64,000 nt of DNA, taken from assembly GCA_011037195.1 (NCBI GenBank), contig JAAEAF010003742.1, forward strand, positions 45,358 through 109,357. The letters are read 5' to 3'. This DNA is from Triatoma infestans. Its lineage: Eukaryota; Arthropoda; Insecta; Hemiptera; Reduviidae. Of the stretch, positions 58,201 to 64,000 are shown piece by piece (positions within the stretch are counted from its first letter, which is position 1; each line of letters starts with the position of its first letter). A model generated the notes under the pieces. It was not told the origin of the DNA. It did not search any database and was given only the letters and a program-made list of their open reading frames with translations. The position numbers were made by a program, and so were the translations under genes.

Positions 58201-60104
58201 TAAACATCTGTCATCACCCAAAACTTCTTAAGTAAACTTTCTCGGAATAAAGTTTCGAACAAAAATGAAAAGTCTCTGAATTCAAATTTAGTGTAATACA
58301 TTTAATGAAATCCATCTGTATCTCCATGGAGAAAATCGGAAAAAATTGAAAAATTGTTTAGTAAAAACGCACTTTTACTCAACAATTTTTCAAACTCGGA
58401 ATTTTGGTAGCATATTTTGTTCCAATTTATAATATTTTGGTGATACAATTGTAAAATAAATTAAAATAGCACTTTAGAGGAAAACCTAACTTCACCTTTC
58501 CCCAAAAAGGGCCCTTAAATGACTTTTTCCATAGAAATGTTTTAAATAAAAGTTGTAGCGCTTTTTATGTGTAGTTGAAATCTGAGGCAGTGGCCCTTCT
58601 CACTTGCCCTTTGGCTTACGCCCATTAAGCCCATTTGAATCTTTACTTATTGAATGTTGGCACCTACATTCTGAGTTTACCAAATATGCTTACCCAGCTG
58701 GCAGCCAGTAAGATCCAAACATGCCCTCCACAGATCAGAATTAATACCAAGTAGGCAACCACGTATTGTACTGTAAACACAAACAAATCTAATGTGAAAC
58801 CCACGTACAACTTTCTCTTACTCAATTAATATGATCTAATCAACAAAGTATATTTAAATTTAACCTAACTGACAGATTACCAATATTCCTGTAAAATCAA
58901 TTATTGTAGAAAACTAAAAGTGATACATATCTCTAGATCTATGCAGCAAGTATTCCAAGTTTAAAGAAAATTATTGTAACCGTTTACGAGTAAATTTCTA
59001 AAAACTCAAAAACCTATTCTGTAAAATCGGACACTTCCGGTAAACCAATTTTCTTCAAAATTGTAAATTCTATCAATTCTTCTAATGTATTATGTGGGTG
59101 GTAACCGTATATATTATATTGAAATGGTACTTGTTACAAGGAGATTGTTACAAATTAAAGTGACATGTGTGTAAATAGTATACGAAGTTGAAAGAAAATC
59201 GTTGGATTCGTTCCCGAGAAAATCAGGAAAGAAACATTCAGCAAAGTGGCCGTCATTGACAATACATTTATAAAAAGCTTATTACTAGTTGGCCCAGTTC
59301 GGAATAGTGTTCTTTTGGATAATAGTGTACAGGAAAAGATGGAAGAACGTCTAGTTTGAATGCCCCATTTTATTTTTGTATTTTAACAAATTACGCGGGC
59401 CGGGAAGTAATAAACAATTTATATGATTGCTTCTGTAAGGATAAGGTGTATGTATAGACTTTGCAAACAGGAAAGTGTTGTCATCATGTAAGTAATTTTC
59501 AAATATATTCTACTTAGAAATGTGTGTGAGAAATAAATTGAATAAATAGAAAATTGATCTGAGCGTTTACAAGTTAGGGTGACGTGGATTTAATTTTTTT
59601 AATTATTTTCCATTTTATATTTAATTTACATTAACCATGCTACGAAACTAATACAGCGGCCATTAGTAACATTCAAACCCAATTATATTGTTATTATTTT
59701 GATTTTAAAACTTACAACTATAGTGTTTCAAATTTATGGTATTTTTTCTTTTTTTTTTAAAGTGAGTAGTGTATTGTGACACAATGTGAAATAGAATATA
59801 TCATTCTGAGACGATTAAATATAAAAAGTAAGTGGGGTGTCTATTTTGTATTTTAGCAACAAAATTAAACATTTATGATCGCAGTACTTCAATTTACAAT
59901 AGAAAAAGAAATTAAATAATAAAATACACACTTACGAACTGTATAACCAGTTACTGAAGTCTCATACGGCAAAAATAAATTTATCAGCAATGATGTACCA
60001 GTCCAAACTACACCCAAAACACCCATTATCACTGCGCCAGCTTGTAATGAAAATATGAAACAACAGTTGGTCATACGAGTGTACAATCTGAGGAATTTCT
60101 TCAT
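42663..60104 (-). CDS. Multi-pass membrane protein gene, copy B (4 exons, 321 codons)
   Basis: Four minus-strand exons join in frame: 60104-59936, 58770-58694, 50177-50071 and 43275-42663 (169+77+107+613 nt = 322 codons with stop). Introns are phase 1, 0 and 2, with donors GTAAGT or GTAAGC/GTAAGTG and acceptors ending CAG/TAG. The protein starts [11 protein letters not shown] and has a hydrophobic stretch in each of exons 1-3, the first carrying a CC..FSL..G..IG motif like that of small insect four-transmembrane proteins. Residues about 118-300 form a loop with several cysteines, N-glycosylation sequons near residues 204, 277 and 282, and RRPKR at 251-255. The last ~20 residues are hydrophobic (TM4 or a GPI signal). 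With the N-terminus inside, the loop is extracellular. The function is not recognised. Intron 2 holds a 6.96-kb LTR element; intron 3 holds a hAT MITE and an env-like remnant. The joins are inferred from phase and from the paralogue; transcripts would confirm them. Confidence 0.72.
43322..43545. mobile_element. Penelope-like (putative) inverted repeat with hammerhead-like core
   Basis: A ~90-bp inverted repeat (43325-43415 against 43450-43540) whose right arm contains CTGACGA (about 43460-43466), a 4-bp stem GAAT/ATTC closed by GAAA, and GAAAC. The same layout with a different stem occurs at 9948-9972. It lies in intron 3 of copy B, just upstream of exon 4. Confidence 0.5.
43546..44040 (+). 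other. Open AT-rich segment downstream of the inverted repeat
   Basis: A plus frame stays open to 43799 (about 110 codons from 43467) with no recognised domain; it could be the start of a Penelope-like ORF or chance. Nothing else is visible. Confidence 0.3.
44041..44445. other. GC-richer segment and tetranucleotide repeat
   Basis: 44080-44240 is locally GC-rich with a C7 run and an unrecognised minus-strand frame; 44390 has a T-run and 44414-44436 a (TATC)n microsatellite. It may be a retroelement 3' UTR. Confidence 0.35.
44480..46490 (+). pseudogene. Decayed env-like (fusion protein-like) remnant
   Basis: From the ATG at 44485 a leucine/isoleucine-rich helix region leads into [11 protein letters not shown], a pattern also seen in the env of the LTR element at 51.2-52.6 kb. 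Stops and frameshifts follow; a hydrophobic segment (SYLLV before, [12 protein letters not shown] after) is split by a hAT MITE at 45276-46189. No gag or pol accompanies it. It looks like an old insertion of an env-bearing LTR element. Env identity is inferred from layout. Confidence 0.4.
45276..46189. mobile_element. hAT-type MITE made of CAATTAC/GTAATTG repeats (914 bp)
   Basis: The left end starts CAGAGTTGGGCA; the right end reads, in reverse, CAGAATTGGGCA. The flanks GTGTCATA (45268-45275) and GCGTCATA (46190-46197) form an 8-bp duplication with one mismatch. The whole interior is a dense array of palindromic GTAATTG/CAATTAC units with no coding capacity. Confidence 0.8.
46496..46616. repeat. 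C-rich polypyrimidine tract
   Basis: About 120 bp of C/T/A with many CCCC runs and very few G, far from the AT-rich background. Confidence 0.6.
46617..47291. other. Non-coding interval
   Basis: No supported gene. A short stretch near 46990-47060 has an RT-like PLGPLLFNI-type look in shifted frames but is too short to call. Poly-A-rich at 47215-47260. Confidence 0.35.
47292..47372 (-). tRNA. Degenerate tRNA-like sequence (pseudogene or SINE head)
   Basis: The minus strand has an A-box-like TAGTGGAGTGG, a perfect B box GGTTCGAATCC (47310-47320) and a T6 pol III-type terminator about 10 nt downstream (near 47286). D and T arms are recognisable, but the acceptor stem does not pair well and the anticodon stem is weak. 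Confidence 0.42.
47373..48600. other. Non-coding interval of intron 3
   Basis: No open frame of note. A pyrimidine-rich segment spans 47600-47950, an A/T-only stretch 48220-48440, and a GCTATCTAGTGG motif (48212) that often occurs in insect repeats. No element could be assigned. Confidence 0.4.
48601..49095 (+). repeat. Two tandem copies of a ~237-bp unit
   Basis: TAGTTGATTAGTATG recurs at 48614 and 48851, GAGGTGGCAACTTCTGGCTG at 48759 and 48990; units are ~85-90% identical by eye. The TATTTATTAGCGAGAATG phrase links them to the 3' UTR of the I-like element. Confidence 0.6.
49096..50070. other. Intron 3 DNA with degenerate R285 head
   Basis: 49560-49770 carries a worn (TG)n head and monomer-like blocks (ACTTGGTATTCC, AAAGGGCAACTTTACT). 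Otherwise non-coding. Confidence 0.4.
50071..50177 (-). CDS. Copy B exon 3 (TM3)
   Basis: A 107-nt exon after TTTATTTAG, ending before GTAAGTGA in phase 2. The translation begins AHPNLVFL and contains a long hydrophobic run ending in SPGL. It is homologous to copy A exon 3 (14583-14689) at the same length. It lies just downstream, in gene direction, of the LTR element in intron 2. Confidence 0.72.
50178..50939. other. Intron 2 DNA left of the LTR element
   Basis: AT-rich, no open frame; ends at the TCCA target duplication of the LTR element. Confidence 0.5.
50944..51175 (-). repeat. 3' LTR of the errantivirus-like element
   Basis: 232-bp match to 57672-57903; flanked on its outer side by TCCA at 50940-50943. 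Confidence 0.88.
51176..51186 (-). other. Polypurine tract of the errantivirus-like element
   Basis: AAGGAGGGAGG on the minus strand directly abuts the 3' LTR. Confidence 0.7.
51185..52600 (-). pseudogene. Env-like fusion glycoprotein of the errantivirus-like element
   Basis: ATG at 52600. A hydrophobic leader (residues ~5-24), a furin-type RPKR at residues 112-115 followed by a Gly-rich hydrophobic stretch (a fusion-peptide-like position), a heptad region and several N-glycosylation sequons. The frame stops at 51551-51553; further extracellular coding continues in other frames, and a transmembrane segment with a basic tail is at 51409-51185. The architecture is that of class I fusion proteins of insect errantiviruses; at least one frame break makes this copy defective. 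Confidence 0.75.
52503..56155 (-). pseudogene. Pol (protease, RT, RNase H, integrase) of the errantivirus-like element
   Basis: The protease remainder (DILLGHKTM) follows in the same frame as gag after the stop. [39 protein letters not shown], then a one-base shift in a C-run near 54990, then [12 protein letters not shown]. RNase [40 protein letters not shown]. After another shift near 53715 comes integrase: an H/H/C/C domain ([18 protein letters not shown] ... CALC), first Asp in LQGDILHYD, second in IQFDNATEF, and [10 protein letters not shown] where Asn replaces the usual catalytic Glu. The C-terminal part (52973-52503) overlaps env by 98 bp. Confidence 0.85.
56156..57389 (-). pseudogene. 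Gag of the errantivirus-like element, ending at the protease motif
   Basis: The first frame (57389-57096) starts [17 protein letters not shown] and stops after a tandem 10-bp duplication of a GAGATCCT-type unit at ~57095-57115, which shifts the frame. The second frame (57064-56156) continues with a capsid-like region, then a Pro/Gln/Asn-rich tail, and reaches the protease signature WLIDTGSS just before an in-frame TAA at 56156-56158. There is no CCHC knuckle, as in several errantivirus gags. Confidence 0.78.
57652..57672 (-). other. Primer binding site of the errantivirus-like element
   Basis: On the minus strand TGGCGCCCGCGAACAGGGAC starts at the last base of the LTR. It resembles a lysine-tRNA-type primer site with two extra bases. 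Confidence 0.6.
57672..57903 (-). repeat. 5' LTR of the errantivirus-like element
   Basis: 232 bp, about 98% identical to 50944-51175 by eye (differences near 57825-57833 and 57890-57895). Starts and ends with inverted AGTTAT/ATAACT. Confidence 0.88.
57908..58693 (-). repeat. Intron 2 DNA with R285 monomer
   Basis: R285-type blocks in inverted orientation from ~58310 (GAGAAAATCGGAAAAAATTG, AACGCACTTTTACTCAACA, TAGCACTTTAGAGGAAAA, AAATAAAAGTTGTAGCGC). Confidence 0.5.
58694..58770 (-). CDS. Copy B exon 2 (TM2)
   Basis: A 77-nt exon between a TTTACAG acceptor and a GTAAGCAT donor. It encodes one hydrophobic segment containing [15 protein letters not shown] and is nearly identical to copy A exon 2 (14807-14883). 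It enters in phase 1 and leaves in phase 0. Confidence 0.75.
58771..59935 (-). repeat. Intron 1 of copy B with R285 sequence
   Basis: A worn copy of the family hairpin near 58790 and R285 monomer blocks to about 59260; the remainder is AT-rich with no open frame. Confidence 0.5.
59936..60104 (-). CDS. Copy B exon 1 (start codon, TM1)
   Basis: ATG at 60104-60102; the exon ends at 59936 before GTAAGTGT (56 codons plus one base, phase 1). It encodes a basic N-terminus followed by a ~28-residue hydrophobic segment. It has the same length as exon 1 of copy A (27979-28147), about 75% protein identity by eye, and the homology continues ~120 bp upstream of the ATG, so the duplication included 5' flank. 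Confidence 0.75.
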
Positions 60105-60700
60105 TTTGAGTCAATAAAATATGGACAACAGTTTAGATTTCTTCACTCAGATAATGTTTATTCTTTAAATTCTGTATGCGTACGAACTTTTGCCTTTATT
60201 TCGCTATTTCTAGAACATATGTGTCCGATTTCTTTTTTTATTATATTTTTGTTTTTTTAATAATTGTAGAGGACATGTGATATCTGAGACTTTTTGTTTT
60301 CAGAAGGCATTGCGAGCTATACGGCAGTTATTCGTAATTTTTAATTTCTCCGTAATTGGTACAAAGATTTTATTGATTTTAAAGAAAAATCAGTAAAGTC
60401 AAAATTCCATGTAAACTTCTGTTTCATCTTGCCTATAATAAAATTGATGGAAATATATTATTGAAAAATTTAAAAAGGCTGAGGTTTTTACGGTTAATAA
60501 AGAGTATTTCTTCCTAGACTCAGGCTTTCTTTTCAAATAATAAACTTTAAATTAAAATCCAAACAAAGAAGTATTTATTTGTGATGATATTCTGTCAATG
60601 GATGGTAAGATCTTTTATTGGGACGAAGGAGAGGGACGTCTGAAAGTGAGGGATGTAACATATTAAGGGAAAGGAAGGAAGTTTGTTCTGGAGATTCTAA
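60105..60700 (-). promoter_or_regulatory. Upstream region of copy B exon 1
   Basis: The first ~120 bp upstream of the ATG is conserved with the same region of copy A (28148-28270), including GAAGAAATCTAAACTGTTG on the minus strand, so it likely holds 5' UTR and possibly core promoter. No clear TATA box can be fixed. Confidence 0.35.
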
Positions 60701-60710
60701 CATCGTCATG

Positions 60711-61048
60711 ACTAAAACTTCATCAGAGACTTCGCAATCCGCTATTAAAGCTGAAAGGCAAGAAGAAATCTGGCGCTAGGGTTTTCTCGGCTATTTTCCT
60801 GATAGTAGAGCCAACCGGTAGAATAGCGTCCAATTCTGACGAAGAAGTGAGAGCCATTCTGCTTACATTGGAGGCCCTAATGACACGTAATAATAGAAAG
60901 GTTAATGCTCCTCGTAGATTCACAGGCGCAATACTTGCAGTAGTTAATTTCCTTATAGAGAGAGATGTTTTTGTCCGAATGCGGAAACAGAGGCAGTTCG
61001 CTAAAAACATTTTTTCTATATTCAGAGATCTTGTACTACGTTTTACAT
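60711..61048 (+). CDS. Unidentified basic ORF, ~110 codons (transposon gag-like?)
   Basis: A plus frame reads LKGKKKSGARVFSAIFLIVE, SNSDEEVRAILLTLEALM, RRFTGAILAVVNFLIERDVF and ends RDLVLRFT. The composition is coherent, unlike the surrounding AT-rich DNA. It lacks a clear ATG at its start (preceded by TGA). It may be part of a gag or a small exon. Confidence 0.35.
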
Positions 61049-62955
61049 AGTAAGAAAAAGTAAAAAAGGTAAACAGGAACTGGGGAAATATTAGCAATCA
61101 ATGTGCTTTTGTATCTTTTTTTTTCTAGGGCGTTTAAGTGGGGGGAAAGAATTTTGATTAGAAAACCAATGGGCACTAGAACTAAATTTTAAATGCGATT
61201 ATGTAAATTGTAAGGGCGGGGCGTAAGGGAAAATGTGAGAAAGAGTATTTTCTATGGTTCTATAGCGTGCCGGTGCAATTTTCTAGGAGGGGGGACTTCA
61301 TTAGAAAACATGGGATAATAATGTTTAAGCATTAGTTGGTGTTGGTAACACTGTAAGAGAATAAGTAATATGGGTAGCCATTTTCGGTGGCTAGAAGTTG
61401 TAAGATGGAGGGGAAAGCAAGCACACTTGGCTACTTATTGTAATATAAGATTACAAAACTGTTGTGTTTGCATTAAGGGGCTATATTCGTGACTAAATGT
61501 CGTTTTTTTGAACAACTATTTGATACCGCCCAGTCCCACTTCACAAGCAAACTAAGAACTAGCTAGCTAATATAGACAGTCATAAAGCATGTTTACCCTG
61601 AGTAGTTTCTTACTTTAACATGCCTTTACAATCATAAAACCAAAAATGATCACTTTGTTTAATATTGCAAGTGAACACGGACCGACATTTATATACTCAC
61701 TATAGTTACTCATTTCTAACATTTCAACTGTTTATTGTTTTCTCTCATAATACTTTATAATACCAGGAGGAAAGAACAGTTATTTAGCCATCAATAAGCA
61801 AGCTAACAGATGCTTTGCTTATTTCAAAATATTATAGTACTATTAAGAGGGGCTCTGGGGGAGGGAGCTCCTTCGGCCCACCCCCCCTTCCAAAAAAAGA
61901 AGTCTGTTGTACCACTCACATAACTTTCTCTTATTCCTGTAATTCAGTTATATATATAAAATGGCAAATTTTGCACTTTTGCCCTGACATCAACATAGAA
62001 ATAGTGGGGTGACAAGTATACCAACCTAAACAGTAGTAGGGAAGTGAAGAGCGCGTACACAAATCAATAATTACAAACACAACCCTGGCCAAAAAAAAAG
62101 ATTCACGTATTCTCCAGAGATCTAAAAGCATATATTACTGGGGTGAAAATTTAACAAGATCGCAAATACTTTTCTCATAGCAGTAAGAGAAAGTAAAAAA
62201 AGAAAATTAAGAATTAGAAACAAAAATTAATAAAAAGTTCTTTTAAAGAGGTGGGTAAAAAAATGCGGGAAAGGCAAGGCCACACACGATCCTCTACTTC
62301 ATTCTTATAAGATTTTTTTTAATACTTGTATTATATAAATTATATAACAATGCATATATCTGCATAATACATATATACATCTTCATTATTATTAACTCTT
62401 CAATCTGTTATGTACATATTAGAATGAATATGTGTTAGAACTTTCTTCTTTTTTTATTATATGTAATATAAAGGATCTATCTCGCCTAGGCGTTCTAAAT
62501 CACTTAGCGCTATATTTACCTGATTTTTTTTTCTTTTAAAGGTAGGTTTGTATGTATGTGGGTCTGTTGTGCGTGTTGTTTATGTTCATAGTTATATTTG
62601 GATTATTAATAGACTTATTGTTTCAATAGTTCTACTATCGTATTATACTTTTTTACATTGATCCTTTAATAATTAATTGCTAGTTTTTTGAATTATTGGT
62701 TTATTCTTTACTATAACTGTTTAATTTATTATTCATTCTATTATAGTCCACCACGACAACTGTTATACTCGTGTTTACAGAATATAAAACTGGTGTGGAA
62801 CAATCACACGTTCTCATTTTCTACATTTAATTCTGTTTTTCCAGGAATTTCAGCGGATCTATGGTTTTTCTCAACCTAAATTTTTCAAACGCCCTTTTTC
62901 CAATTTGTCCTAACCAAGTCGTCTTCTTCGCTCAGCCCTTTCGCTCCCGAGGCTT
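61049..62955. other. Non-coding interval with worn R285 hairpins
   Basis: G-rich patches at 61137-61320, a worn copy of the family hairpin near 61912, and a clearer one at 62791-62809 (GGTGTGGAACAATCACAC). No gene recognised. Confidence 0.4.
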
Positions 62956-62959
62956 TGGC

Positions 62960-64000
62960 ATACTTCCATGTTTTCCTTGTGGTGTGGTGGCATCGCATTG
63001 AGATAAGATCCGCTAGACTGCTGCTTGAGAATATTCAACGCTTGGCTTGTCCCGGCGATGTCGCACTATCGGGTGCGATGCGGACCATGCCTACAGCTGC
63101 AATGAAGACTTTATTAAGAATTCCACCACTCTTTGTAGAGGTGAAAACTATGGCAATGAAAGCCTGTTATAGAATTAAACAGGCAGGTTTTTGGCAGGGT
63201 AAGCGATATCGTCACTCTACCATTCATCGCGAGATGCTTTTGAAGGTTCCAGTTAAAGGTTTTCCCTCTGATAGAATGTTGAAGACTTTTGTTTACGAGC
63301 ATTCTTACAGTGTCAGGTTACCCTCTAGGGAAGATTGGTCAAGATTGGGTCCGTCTTGCATGATACCTGATAATTACTTCGGATGGTACACAGACGGTTC
63401 CAGAATGGATGGTAGGTCTGGAGCTGCGGTCTATTTTGAGACCGGAGATCATTTGACAGTATCTCTTGGTGAATGGGCCACGGTCTTCCAGACTGAGGTT
63501 TATGCTATTCTTTGTTGTGTTTTGGATGAGAGGGTGCGTAATACTAACTCGAAAGGTGTTTGTATCTGCTCGGACAGCCAGGCTGCGTTGAAGGCGCTTA
63601 ATTCATGTGTCTTCACTTCCAGATTGGTGTTGGAATGTTCTAAAAGACGAAGATCTTTCTTCATTAAAGGATGTGCTTCTATATGGGGTGTAGGTCACAT
63701 GGGCATTTTTGAATGAGCAGGTGGAATAGGTTTGTCCAAATTAGGTCCGCCATCTCTTCCTTTCATTGGTCCCGAGTCCTAGCCGTTGGCGTGTCTTCTG
63801 GACACATGTCTGTCAGGGCTTCGCAGTCATGACACTTCAACAGCATTCATCCTTATGGATGAGCTCAGTTTGTTTTCGACATCCCAAATGCTCATCGCGT
63901 TCCAACAAGGCCATTATTGAGACCGTTGCTGTGGTTTTTTCACGGAGCGCTCTCAGGCATCTGTGTTGGGTCTCTTACTGGGCATTTGTGGTTTAAGGAG
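62960..64000 (+). pseudogene. I-like non-LTR fragment (RNase H), runs off the right edge
   Basis: Homologue of 11869-12950: KAMKACYRIKQAGFWQGKRY-type RT C-terminus (one substitution here), WYTDGSRMDGRSGAAVYF, EVYAILCCVLDERV and ICSDSQAALKAL. The frame breaks near 63640-63720, just before and within the last RNase H motif (PGHMG is read as VGHMG), and again later. More decayed than the copy at 11.4-13.2 kb. Confidence 0.72.

Noticed and set aside
1..64000. CRISPR arrays, operons, bacterial regulatory signals
   Set aside because: None seen; introns, poly(A)-tailed retroelements and codon patterns show a eukaryotic genome.

Overview
The window is AT-rich, intron-containing eukaryotic DNA, almost certainly from an insect. 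It holds Jockey-type, RTE-like and I-like non-LTR elements, Ty3/Gypsy elements (one with an env gene), hAT-like MITEs, and a (TTAGG)n-like stretch inside a retroelement 3' UTR. No prokaryotic features, CRISPR arrays or operons are present. Species cannot be assigned from the sequence alone. About three quarters of the window is transposon-derived, and much of it is nested.

The main host content is a pair of paralogous minus-strand genes for a small multi-pass membrane protein. Copy B (60104 down to 42663) can be assembled from four exons with consensus splice sites and matching intron phases (1, 0, 2). It gives 321 codons: three transmembrane segments in exons 1-3, and in exon 4 a cysteine-containing, N-glycosylatable ectodomain with a furin-like site and a terminal hydrophobic segment. 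Copy A (28147 down to 14583) has exons 1-3 of exactly the same lengths (169, 77 and 107 nt), but no exon 4 is visible in the window. The introns of both genes have been enlarged by transposons: copy A intron 1 holds a Gypsy element, a Jockey element and an I-like fragment, and copy B intron 2 holds an env-bearing LTR element. A possible odorant-receptor-like exon remnant lies between the two genes at about 30.8-31.0 kb and abuts the I-like insertion.

Layout, left to right: 1-4.8 kb, a decayed EN/RT non-LTR element (minus) split by a second non-LTR insertion; 4.8-8.6 kb, a Jockey remnant and an RTE-like element; 9.8-10.0 kb, a 194-bp Penelope-like insertion with a hammerhead-like core; 10.15-14.4 kb, a composite bounded by hAT-like inverted ends, holding tandem ~285-bp repeats and a 5'-truncated non-LTR element; 14.6-14.9 kb, copy A exons 3 and 2; 16.45-21.19 kb, a Ty3/Gypsy element with short LTRs and 4-bp target duplication (TSD); 21.6-26.5 kb, a Jockey element inside one copy of a duplicated block; 28 kb, copy A exon 1; 31.0-38.1 kb, a full-length I-like element with 13-bp TSD; 39-42.3 kb, repeat palindromes; 42.7-43.3 kb, copy B exon 4; 43.3-46.5 kb, a second Penelope-like inverted repeat and an env-like remnant split by a hAT MITE; 50.1 kb, copy B exon 3; 50.94-57.91 kb, an errantivirus-like LTR element; 58.7 and 60.0 kb, copy B exons 2 and 1; 63-64 kb, another non-LTR fragment running off the right edge.

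Most retroelement reading frames carry stops or frameshifts, so current mobility from these copies is unlikely. What is best supported and least ordinary is: the paralogous membrane-protein genes; an insertion flanked by ~505-bp direct repeats; a dispersed repeat family with a microsatellite head, ~285-bp monomers and a terminal hairpin (Helentron/HINE-like architecture); and two Penelope-like loci sharing a covarying hammerhead-like core.
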